From the NCBI GenBank assembly GCA_005784505.1, contig VCAZ01000025.1, positions 2,790,501-2,854,500 of the forward strand: DNA of 64,000 nt. The letters run 5' to 3'. The position numbers and the translations under genes are program-made. The stretch comes from Bagarius yarrelli. Taxonomy: Eukaryota > Chordata > Actinopteri > Siluriformes > Sisoridae. The notes under the pieces are model-generated. The model saw only the letters and a program-made list of their open reading frames with translations. It ran no database searches and was not told the origin of the DNA. Below are positions 53,627-64,000 of this stretch, one piece after another. The first letter of the stretch is position 1. Every line of letters starts with the position of its first letter.

Positions 53627-54449
53627 TAAATCTGCCAAACTTTTGAGTTAAAGCCACTGTGCAGAAGAAATTAAATCTCAAACCGACAGTCGTTTTTTTA
53701 GCACAAACACAATTATTATTCCTCACACACAACATTTATCTTTTGCAATTAACGTGTTCAAAAGTCTTATTAGTGCTTAATGCTGAAGGTAATATTGCTT
53801 CAAATTCCCCATAAAAAACGACGAGATGACTTTTATCATTTGTCTTATTTAAATACCAAATGATAACAGGTTCCTCCTTCGATCCACGAAGAGATTAATA
53901 TTGCTCAGATTTTAGGCGTCGACTAATCAGAGCAATTTCATGAAAGCTTAATCAAAATCCTAAAATCTGCCATCAATCTTTCGAAAAGAGTTTTAGTGGA
54001 TGATTTGCAATTTAAATGTCCATCCTCTTTTTTCACGTTTTTTCCCCCCCTAGTCTCTGGAAATAGGCCTCATTTTATCTGGCCATCATTCATCATGTTG
54101 AATGTGATGTAACTGTAATAAGGGACACTTTAACTGCCTGTTTTTTCCACCTGGATTTCTTTTATTGTTGACTGTGAAAATCACTTATCTTTTTTTTAGG
54201 ACAACTTTTTTAAAGAACACAATCCTGTAAAATTCAATCTCATCAGGATAGTGATATTTCAGGAGGAATCCCGACTTCTAAACTTACACTCATGCCATAA
54301 CCGCGACCGTGAAAAGATGGTCAGTCAGGACCAGAACAATAAAAATAATGCAGCTAACAAATGATAAAAGCTTACAACATCTGGTACTGGATAATGCACA
54401 ACAGTGTCTTTTTAGTCGGCTTTCTGGAGTTGTTTGTAAATAGACTGTC

Positions 54450-54665
54450 TTTATTTGTCACATAGACTCTGCAGCACAGTGAAATTTGTTTCTTTGCATA
54501 TCACATCCTAAAAAGTTAGCGTCAGCTATGATACATAGCTTCCTGAAGGAAGGGTTAAGAGTCTTGCTCAAGGACACAACAGTGGCTGATTGCCAGGTAT
54601 GGGGCATTAACCCAGGTCTTCCAAACAACAACTCAGCACCTTAACCATTTGAGCCACCACTACCA
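54450..54665 (-). repeat. SINE family B
   Basis: TCTGCAGCACAGTGAAATTT, GGGTTAAGAGTCTTGCTCAA, GGACACAACAGTGGC and CCTTAACCATTTGAGCCACC. Reverse complement of 51310-51560. Confidence 0.8.
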
Positions 54666-55179
54666 TTTCTGGAGGTACAAATATGTTAAATAGAGGTATG
54701 TTAAATAAATGAAATTAATAAACTTTGCTGGTTCTATGGCTGAGAAAGTCTACTTAGACTAAAACCCCTTTAGTGACATTAATTATAATATTAAATATTA
54801 ATGACGTTAGAATGGGGAAACAGACATTTGTTTGAAAACCTTGTTAATGGAAAAAGCAACGCCGTTATTCCCAATCCTTTTTATAATAATGAAGAAGAAG
54901 AAGAAGCAGCAGGAGTCTTTTTTCTTAAGCACAATGCATTACTTTACTATTAAACTTATTCAATTATTATTATTAAGCAAAAAAAAAAACCCCAGTGTTT
55001 ATGTTTAGAAGGTGACGTGCTTGTTGTTGGGGTTGTTGGTATTGGAAGAAGGTGAAGATGAATCACTAGATTATGCACCGGTTTGCACGCTTACTAAATG
55101 AGAAAAGTCACACCAGTTGACACGTGCAAATGCCTTCTTATCGTCTCTTTTAATAACCTGTAATACTGTAGCAGGACAT

Positions 55180-56010
55180 TTTAGCAATCGCAAGACTGAT
55201 TGATGGCCTTCAGAGCAGCAACGTTAACTGCTAAACAGGTCAATTATTAAAAAAGGCGGGGTTTGCCCCCCACACCTATGAGAGGGGCAAACAGCCTTTA
55301 TTTAATATCATTTCATTACCAAAGGGCAATTTATACTCTATTGACTCGAGACAGTGTCTTTTCATGTGCGGAAATTGTCTAACGTTGCAGATGAGATGTT
55401 GATTCAGGAGCCGCCATAAGAGCAAACATGACATCACATATCCGGGAAGATCAAGCAAAGGCCAGAGATGAGAGATGATATCCAGCGATTGCAGTTGATT
55501 TTCCTGGCCATTCCTCACCAAGCCAAACACTGCAGATAATTGAACCGAAATGCGACGTTTTTCTGATACCTGTCCAGCCGAGGGGAATTTTGAAGTGCCG
55601 TTTCCATATTATCACACACACACTCAACCCAAGAAGATCCTTTGCTGCCACTCAAGTCTATCAACATCAGGAAAAAAGGGCTTAGTCACAGAGTCGTATG
55701 TTCCGATTAAATAGTCAAAGTCGTTACACAGAAAAGTTATTGACCTTTAAAAGATACAAGTTTAATAGCTTTTATTTTTCTCTCCAGCTGAGGCAGCGGC
55801 TTGAATTATGAAGTCTCCAGAGGATTTTTAAAAACGGAATCTGTCTGTTTATATTCGTCATCATGTTTGCAGAAATCGCAGGGATCAAAATGAATTAAAA
55901 TAAGGCTACAAAGAAAACAGGGAGGATCAGGATTACAAGAAAGGCCATTAATTTTCCGCTTGATAAAATCTGGATTTTCTGGTTTTCAGCTCAGTTTATC
56001 ATGTACTGAA
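55180..56010. other. Candidate conserved non-coding cluster
   Basis: Blocks at 55300-55640 and 55790-56010 are complex and repeat-free, for example GCAGATGAGATGTTGATTCA, GAGATGATATCCAGCGATTG and AGGCCATTAATTTTCCGCTT. TTAATT homeodomain cores are present. The open frame at 55276-55530 is not protein-like in known families. Confidence 0.35.
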
Positions 56011-56169
56011 GCACAAAATAAAATAAAACATAAAAACTGTAACTGTAACAATCATAAATATGTAAAATATTTCTTATTAACTTAAATTTACGTTCATTTT
56101 ATGTTAAAAGGAAGCTTAAATATTTTAAAGTAGTAAATATAATGTAAAAATATTAAATATAAATTTTAG

Positions 56170-56338
56170 TGGTTCCTTACATTTGCCTCCTTATCCACAG
56201 AGACTCAAATTTATCTCTTTTATACAACTGAGCAATCAGGGGCCCAGCAGTGACAACTTGGTGGTGCTGGGAATCAAACCCCGATCATTCAATTAGCAGT
56301 CCAACACCTTAACCACTGCACTACCACTTCCCACTTTA
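56170..56338 (-). repeat. SINE family A
   Basis: CAACTGAGCAATCAGGGGCC, AACTTGGTGGTGCTGGGAAT and CACCTTAACCACTGCACTAC. Confidence 0.8.
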
Positions 56339-56544
56339 CTTTCTGTTAACTAATACATTTGCTGGCTTTAAAACAAACTGCTGATTATAGTCAAACTAAA
56401 TATCAATAAGCAGCCAAAGGCACCTAAGTTGTACTTTAGCAGCCAAATTTCTGCTACAATGTGTGTAAAATAAAACATAATAAAATGTTTTATTTTTCCT
56501 ATTTAACAGCAAAATGTTACAATCTTATTTATCATCAGATAACT

Positions 56545-56732
56545 TACAATTGAATTGAAGTTTTGCATATCCCATCTTAAAAAGTTGGGGTCAAAGCACA
56601 GAGTCAGCTATGAGCAGAAAGGGTTAAGGGTCTTGCTCAAGGACCTAACAATGGCTGTGTTGTGGAGGTGGGGTTTGAACCCAGGTCCTTCTGATCAACA
56701 ATTTAGCGCCTTAACCATTCAAGCCACCAAAT
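56545..56732 (-). repeat. SINE family B
   Basis: AGAAAGGGTTAAGGGTCTTG, CTCAAGGACCTAACAATGGC, GGGGTTTGAACCCAGGTCCT and CGCCTTAACCATTCAAGCCA. Confidence 0.8.
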
Positions 56733-56771
56733 AAAGTTTTAAATAAAGTAAGTTAAGAAATGCAGTTAGCA

Positions 56772-56861
<90 letters not shown>

Positions 56862-56872
56862 GTAGTACTAGT
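56772..56872. repeat. (ATT)n-(CTA)n compound microsatellite
   Basis: About 17 ATT units switch to about 12 CTA units and then to an imperfect GTA stretch. Confidence 0.93.
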
Positions 56873-57254
56873 ACTATGCCGAATCAATTTGAGGGATTAG
56901 CTGGCTAGTAGATAAATTTATCTTTATATAGATTATAACACAATTATCTAGCTGGCTTAGTAGTGAACCAGTTTGGAACACTATGCATTTTATTATAAAT
57001 AAATAAAATATTAAGTCTAACTAGACAGTCTAAATCATTAGCTTGCATAGCGGTTAACTAGCCAGCTATAATAGCTCTAAAAAAAGTGATTACACTGCAT
57101 AATTCATAATGAATCAACAAACAATGTACTTTAATAGCGTAATAACAAAACCTGTAACTTGGATGAGACTCTTAGGAGTCACCCACACCTGCTCTAGTGA
57201 CCTGTGTTTGTATCCTCTGTCAATTTTACTTAACACAACTCCTCAATGCTCAAA

Positions 57255-58230
57255 ATTTGTATGAATCCACATGACACTTGGCAGGCTGGTAAGATAGTCA
57301 TGGACTTTCTCACACCTGGCTGCTGTCAAAGGTGGTGCACTTATTCACCATCTCATCAGCACTTAGCTTTTTTCAATTTCAGGCCCAGGGAAGTTACAGC
57401 TCTTTGTACAAGCGCCTGCAGTAATTGAATTTGCCGCAGAAATGGCCGGCTGGAAAATTTCATTTTCTTTCCCTATCGGCGGTGTATGAGGCCCGAGCAG
57501 ACAGGCACCTCCCCTTTCTAAACTTATCTTATCTCTCCCCATCTCCCAATAATGGTCAATCTCTCGCCATCGCTCTTTTTCTCTCACTCTCTCTCTTTCA
57601 CTCTTACTCTCTTTCTGGATTATTCGGCAGAAGACAGACTTACCCTCTGTCTGTCTTGCCTTTCTCAATCCCTCTCTCTGCCTGCACAGCACGTTACTCC
57701 TCTAGAGGGAGAGCCTGGACGGTCTTCCCCCCTCTTATAATTCTCGCCCTTTTCCTGGTGCCTCATCCAAATCCTCAGGCTTGGATAATCTCCCTGTGCA
57801 CAGGGGGCTTGTCACCATGACTGTTTTCCCCCCCTAAATGCCTTCCACAAATAATGGTTTTCGGAATGAGCATTAACAGGCTTGATTACACGAAATGGCC
57901 CTTTTAATTTACAGCGGGCAGCTATTGATCACCGGAGTGCAGATTAAAGCGTTCAATGAAGCCGGTGATGAGGTATTAAGCAGCCGAAGCACCTCCCCAA
58001 GGGAACCAAGGGGGGGATTGCAGCGAGGAAGACAGAGGAAGAGGAGGAGGAGAAGGAGGAGGCAGCACGGCTGGTCTGTCGGTCACCCCAGCCTGTGTAC
58101 AGTTATTCCCCTGTAATGAAGTGCGTCTATGCAGCAACATGAAGCACAGGCAGGAAAAATAGATTGGAGATGATGAGCTCTTCAAAGTCATTTCTCGCTC
58201 TCTCATTCTGTCTCATGCCCTCGGATCCTC
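57255..58230. other. Candidate conserved non-coding cluster
   Basis: Blocks 57370-57500 (GAATTTGCCGCAGAAATGGC, CCCTATCGGCGGTGTATGAG) and 57840-58000 (GGCTTGATTACACGAAATGG, CAGCTATTGATCACCGGAGT, GCGTTCAATGAAGCCGGTGA) flank a pyrimidine-rich tract. High complexity at this density in an AT-rich fish desert suggests constraint. Open frames here are pyrimidine/purine artefacts. Confidence 0.42.
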
Positions 58231-58817
58231 ACACCGTTTTTCACGACCTCTTCTTCCCCCCCCCAAAAAAAGTCCTGGGGATTTACTTAGCTAGACCGAT
58301 GCAATTTTTATGACCTTATTGCTTTTTTACTGCTGTAATAGTTTTGAATCAATTTATCAATCCCAGGAACCATCAGACATGTTGCCCTCAAAGATCAAGT
58401 CCAGGTCATTTCATCAATTCACTCAGGTGCACCCAGATGAAAAGTGACGAGAAATAAATAAATAAAAAGAAAAAGGGAAAAAAAATCCACCAAACCTGCC
58501 TAAAGCTTTTAACCTGGACAACATTATAGCTATTTGTCAGAGTTACTTACCTGCCATCACTGCTATGCTATAATTATCACCGATTTTACAATACTGTGAT
58601 AAACAACCCTAAACCTGCCATCTTAAGACAAGATTTACTCCTTGTGTTACCACTTAGGGGATTACACAATTTAAGGATCTTATAGAATATAAAGTCATTG
58701 TATGTTAGATAATTACATAATCAAGAATTCTGTATGCAAATAAAACATAATACAGACATTAATACATTATTTATTTATTTCTTTGATCCAATCTGGACAC
58801 TGATCCAAAATGAACTA

Positions 58818-59049
58818 TGAGCAGGCCCGGTTCTTGCCAACCATAGAAGGGTGGGCAGGCAGATATCCCAGGAGGGCAATTTTTGGGGGTGGGGTTGAGG
58901 AGAAGTATTTTTTTTAAATGGTAAACAAAGGATTATTTTCATTGTTCAGAATGACTAATGAGTGGACTCGTAAACACAAATTCAGACAATATTATAATCT
59001 TTTTTTAAGTTTAAGGGAAGTTTGGACCAAATAAAAATAAAATATTTAA

Positions 59050-59128
<79 letters not shown>

Positions 59129-59220
59129 TCTTGTCTTTGCCAAGTTCTATTGGGTGGGCAAGACAGACTTTAGGATGGGTTCAGCCCACCCCTGCCCATG
59201 CCTAGAGCCGGCCCTGACTA
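58818..59220. mobile_element. MITE-like element containing a (GATA)n array
   Basis: The left end AGCAGGCCCGGTTCTTGCCA and the right end ATGCCTAGAGCCGGCCCTGA are approximate inverted repeats. Internal GAAGGGTGGGCAGGCAGAT and GGATGGGTTCAGCCCACCCC also mirror. About 18 GATA units at 59053-59125 lie inside. Confidence 0.6.
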
Positions 59221-59599
59221 TGAGTTGTATTATTGTTTGTAAAATGTTTATCTTATCATCTGTATAAATTTGAAATCCTATAAATTATTGAAGTGTAACA
59301 ATTTAAATAGAGATAACAAATTTAAAACGCATAAGTAAAAATCTGCTAGCTAAAAAATGCTTCTAAGCTTTCGTTACTTATTAGCAACGTAATCCTTTAC
59401 ATGCTTTTACACTCGCCAAAGTAATTATACAGTAAAGACAAGAATAACATCAGCTCAGTTTTCTGTTCCTAATCATCAGTGATTAGTTTCAGCTCGGATC
59501 ACACTCAGTTGATTTAAAAAAGATTTTCCACTGCCGATCTTTTGCGATGTGGGTAGTACAACCGAAGAAAAAAAAAACCCCTGTCTCAGTCGCTGAGGA

Positions 59600-60440
59600 T
59601 TTATTTGGTGTGTTTGAAAGTCTTTTAATTTGCCTGTATTCCCCTGATGTTCCTTCTTTGTTTGGCTTGAACAAATGCCAATTAATGTTCCATTTTCCTG
59701 TGCAGGCGAATGGGATCTGAGCTCCCTAATGCAATTGTGATGAATTATCTCAAGCGGCTACTGTACAACGAGTAATCGTAATGCAATAACGTGATAATGA
59801 CAAAATAGCTTTTAGTGCTTGGCTTTTAAAAGGACGTGCATTTTTTACGTGATTCAATTTCCAGAGCATCTCTCAGTATGGGATGTTCAAATGCCCCATT
59901 TTTTGGTCATATTGTGATTCCTGTCTAAAAGTTACAGATCAACATTTTTACACTGCTTATTTAAGCATAAATACACAACATGTCCTACATTTAAAAAAAT
60001 ATCGGCATCTGCATAAAGCTTAGCATTAGGGTGTGGTGTAAGGACATGTCCTTCACTGTGCCCTGGGCTTCCTCCCTTCTTTACAACAGTGCAATAAGTC
60101 TCCAAAAGGTCCTGTTGGATCGGCCCCTAATGAGCCTCTTTAAGGCTGTTTGAATTTCTAATGAATAACCCAGGGCACAAAAATAAACACATTGCTATTG
60201 ATCACGCCATGAGGATTTAGGATAATCTAATAAACCATAGCTGTGTGTTTGGCTTGAGCTCCAGAGCCGTGTGTTCTAACAGCAGGGGGCTGCGCTCTCG
60301 GCCCTGTTATTACTGTACGCTTCGTCTATCCAGATCAAACCCGCGGCTCCGATATCTCACACCTCCTCCTGCTCTCTGAACCATTTCCATCCCTACGGCG
60401 TGGCCTCGGCAGATTTTAGTTTAAAATCCCGTCACATGGA
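59600..60440. other. Candidate conserved non-coding cluster
   Basis: 59690-59860 (TGGGATCTGAGCTCCCTAAT, GCAATTGTGATGAATTATCT, CAAGCGGCTACTGTACAACG) and 60110-60440 (CGGCCCCTAATGAGCCTCTT, TTGCTATTGATCACGCCATG). Repeat-free, with several CTAATGA/TAAT cores. Confidence 0.42.
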
Positions 60441-61287
60441 GTTAAAAGGCTTTTAATACCAAACACTTATAGCTTTTCTTTAACTTAAACAAATAACATT
60501 TTTCTCATTGGAGAGGAATGTTAGCGTCTGACTGTGTCGAACAGAAATATACATTCAAATATTGTGTTTGGCCAAAATGCTAATCAAGCAAAAATACAAG
60601 CAAAATTAAAAAAAAATGGAGAAAGATAGAATCTATAGGACATTTTTTAAGATGGGTTGAAGAATTTATTTTTATTCAGAATGTGATTGCACTCCTTTAT
60701 GCTAAAAAACGTTTCTGTGCTGAACTGCACTGAGTTGCATTTCCAGATTTCTTGCACTGTAATTTACTCTACAGGCATCAGTCAGTATGTCTGTTTTACG
60801 CTCACTTCAGCATAAAGACGTTATTCAGGTGTAGTGAACACAGCATGAAAAAACATCTAATCAAGAGGGGGAAAAAAACCCATAATAATCTGTGGTTTAT
60901 AAACTGTTATTTTTAGGTGGAGGTGGTTTTGTGATCCTTGTGAACATTTTGTCTTGATCCTGAATCAACCATTCTATTATAACCATCTGATTTCATCAGT
61001 GTCTTAATCAGTTTTTCAGTTTGTCCACAAAGAAACTGAGTAAATGCTGAAAAATATCTTATTGTCTGGGACTGGAAATGTATTGATTTTGGAACAATTT
61101 ACTGATAATGATGATTCCTGGATTAACATTGGATCACAACATGAAATTAGACAAACTCTATTAAAATAATTGATGATAATCCAGAAACAACATTAGCGAA
61201 TTTAGACTGTATTGTTTTCAGTGATCCAAAATAAACATTAATGAATTTAGACAGTGAATTATAAACAATCATTAACGACCAATTCAA

Positions 61288-61548
61288 TGTGAAATGTTCT
61301 GAAACGGTGACCCTATAGAACCGCAATAGAGCAACATTCTTACTATAAAACAGAGTTTAACAATTCAATTATTTCATTAAATCACAACCGTGTAACATTT
61401 AACAATCAAAAGACAGATTTTTATAACCATAAAATAAAAAAAAATATATATATGAATTTACTATTTATTTATGCACACACACCTGAATACATTTTAATGC
61501 ACACACACATCTATTTTTGGTCAGGCAAGAGAAATGTTCACACATTAA
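61288..61548 (-). repeat. Inverted dispersed pair, right member
   Basis: GAAACGGTGACCCTATAGAA, CAATAGAGCAACATTCTTAC and TTTCATTAAATCACAACCGT, then CACACACCTGAATACATTTT. Reverse complement of 43455-43705. Confidence 0.85.
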
Positions 61549-61669
61549 CTAGCTAAGCTGAAGTGAAGTTTCGGCTCCAACAAAAAATGAAATATTCAGG
61601 TTACATCTTGAAGAGAGGAACTGAGTAAACATTAAAAAATAATAATCAGTGGAACTAATTGATGTGTAG

Positions 61670-61970
<301 letters not shown>

Positions 61971-62159
61971 TTGTTATCTTTTTTTTGAACAGCGCATTTA
62001 GATTTAATCAGTGCATCATATTATTATTAGTTATTATTATATTATTTTATTTGTAATTGATATTTGTGCATTCTTTTTGCCAAATATTTTAAGAGACAGA
62101 TAAAAAAACGTGCAGCTTGCTATTTGCTCTAAATAAAAACCTCTTCAATGATGTAAAAA

Positions 62160-62625
62160 CTTCACTGTATGACGAGTCCCTGACCTCCATCACTGCTGCT
62201 CATTATCACATTCTAATCACAGCCATAACTTGAGGATGTTTCTGGGGTTGGAATTTTTCAGCTTGCTTTGCTGTTAATTTGGATTTAATATATTGAAATG
62301 TTATGCAACGTATTTAACTAACGGATGAGTGCAGTCATGGCAGCGCTGCATGATTGATTATTCAGTGTCACTACCTGCTAGTTTTCGACTCATCCCTGTA
62401 AAATCAGGTTGTCTTTAGTGTCCCAAGGGGTAACAGGGATCCCTGGACAGTAATAGGTCTTTAGGGTGTGTGGTAATAAATATTTAAAAAGCCGTTTACA
62501 TGCAGCTGAGACGAGCGCTCTTCGTTAATCGGTGTATTAGCATCAGTCGTGCAAACTGCTTTGTCTTCATGTCCAAGAAAGCAAAAGGGTCGTTTGAACA
62601 TTAATCAAGCTACAACTTAAGCAGC
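62160..62625. other. Candidate conserved non-coding element
   Basis: CTCATTATCACATTCTAATC, GTCATGGCAGCGCTGCATGA, TTGATTATTCAGTGTCACTA and GACGAGCGCTCTTCGTTAAT. Complex and repeat-free up to the (TG)n at 62641-62668. Confidence 0.33.
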
Positions 62626-62919
62626 TATCTATCCTACTAGCTGTGTGTGTGTGTGTGTGTGTGTGTTTGTGTGCTTGATTTATTAATTTACAATATAACA
62701 TTTTTTATTTGTCTTTTATTTGTCTTATGCTATTTAGGATGATTTTTACATTTTTTTTTTTAATTAAAGTTAAAATATTAAGATTTATGCACTGTGAAAT
62801 TTTTGTTCTGTATAAATTTTTTTTTTTTTTGTTCATAAAATTGATTTTAGGTAAATTTGCAAGCAATCTAATGTAATGTTTCAAATAAAAAACAATTATA
62901 AAAAAAATTATATTTACAT

Positions 62920-63085
62920 TTCTTTCGTTCGGCAGATGTTCTTATCCAGAGCGACTTATATTTATCTCTTTTATACAACCGAGCAAATGAGGGTTAAGGG
63001 CCTTTCTCAGGGGTCCAGCAGTGGTAACTTAGTGGTGCTGTGAATAGAACATTAACCAATGCGCCACCACTTTCCACAACTATTT
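62920..63085 (-). repeat. SINE family A
   Basis: TTCGGCAGATGTTCTTATCC, AGAGCGACTTATATTTATCT, GAGGGTTAAGGGCCTTTCTC and AACCAATGCGCCACCACTTT. Confidence 0.8.
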
Positions 63086-63339
63086 GTATTACACATAAAC
63101 ATAAACATACTTATTTCAAAGTTTTGGGTGCTGGAAATTGTTAGTTTTTATTATTGTCATGCTTTAAAGCCATTTAGGAAACGTGCTGTTTTTGCTTTTG
63201 TTAAATAGTAAATCAAAAAATTTTCCTCTATAAATTAACAAGAAAAATTCACTGCATTCTTATAAAACAGGCGATTAAATACATTTTGGAGAAAAACCCA
63301 AAGCTTATATTAGAACGTTATTTGAACTCATCATGTCTC

Positions 63340-63590
63340 CTAAACTTTTTCAACCTCTATGTAAGTCCATGTCGACTGTGATGCCTTCTAAAATTCCCCA
63401 GGAGAAACATCAATCTTCTTCAGCGATGGTCTTGTGGTGATGCAGCTCTTTTAAGCTCGGGGGGGGGCGACACACGGGCCAATAAAAAGGTCATGCCGGT
63501 GTGTAGCTGATTCAGTGGGGTATGTGACCTACAGAAAGAGCTCAATCAGTGCACAGGCTCTACTATTAAACCTCCATTTCTTTGTGTGTG

Positions 63591-63626
<36 letters not shown>

Positions 63627-64000
63627 GCTCTCTCTCTCTTTCTTTGGGAGGTCAGCCTCAGAACGCGCATTAGACTAAAAACGACTAATGTAATTTAGAG
63701 GCATAACAATGCAGAGTTATCGTAACACAATTCTATTAACAAGATATCAATCATGGTGAGGGTGAGGGAAGTGTTTTTTAATTGATTGATGGAAAAGACT
63801 GATCTATAGGTTTTTGGAAGACTAACAGCCGTTTACCGTCTCTGTTGCAGTAAAAGACGGAAAAAAAAAAAAACCAAAACGAAGAGAATGATAAGAGGAT
63901 TAGAGCAGCGGGGATAAATTATTTCGAGAGAATAATCATTTTGTGCTGACATTACTAACGAAGCATTTAATCTGTGTGGAAGAGTCCACTCCTTTCATGC
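63340..64000. other. Candidate conserved non-coding sequence around a (TC)n tract
   Basis: 63350-63560 (AGCGATGGTCTTGTGGTGAT, TCATGCCGGTGTGTAGCTGA) and 63655-63990 (GAACGCGCATTAGACTAAAA, CGACTAATGTAATTTAGAGG) flank a (TC)n microsatellite at 63589-63642. The window ends inside this block. Confidence 0.3.

Noticed and set aside
57363..57820. Overlapping 109- and 131-codon frames
   Set aside because: Composition follows a TC/GA-rich tract (SLSLFHSYSL, RERVREKER); no protein family is recognised.

Overview
This window is vertebrate nuclear DNA, most likely from a teleost fish. It is AT-rich and intron-rich, and it is crowded with fish-type repeats: tRNA-derived SINEs, Tc1-like elements, MITEs and GATA/CA/TA microsatellites. 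The abundance of one tRNA-derived SINE hints at a catfish or related otophysan, but that is a weak inference. No bacterial-style operons, CRISPR arrays or phage genes are present. Most long open frames are repeat translations or antisense shadows.

Three multi-exon genes were assembled exon by exon, and all three keep splice phase throughout. (1) elmod1, minus strand, about 0.7-13.3 kb: ten coding exons, with the last exon(s) beyond the left edge; it encodes an ELMO-domain GTPase-activating protein for Arf-family GTPases. (2) slc35f2, minus strand, 14.5-20.7 kb plus a probable 5'UTR exon near 22.4 kb: eight coding exons and a 392-residue multi-pass transporter. (3) gpat3, plus strand, 28.5-38.6 kb: twelve coding exons and a 441-residue ER glycerol-3-phosphate acyltransferase with intact catalytic motifs. 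elmod1 and slc35f2 are also neighbours on human 11q22.3, while GPAT3 is on human 4q21, so the window spans a lineage-specific synteny junction between about 22.7 and 28.4 kb. The genes have no evident joint pathway.

The junction holds an old tandem duplication (about 24.3-24.9 and 25.6-26.4 kb). Each copy carries a different half of a decayed tRNA-Gly(GCC) gene and an exon-like minus-strand coding remnant I could not identify. gpat3 intron 6 carries a dead Tc1-like transposon with perfect 48-bp terminal repeats and an inner direct-repeat pair.

From about 39.7 kb to the right edge I find no protein-coding gene. The stretch alternates repeats with complex, repeat-poor blocks that look like conserved non-coding elements. 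In mammals the region beyond GPAT3 is a gene desert leading to NKX6-1, so I read it as part of a developmental regulatory domain. That is an inference that needs alignment. Several micro- and minisatellites and an inverted pair of about 250 bp lying 18 kb apart complete the picture.
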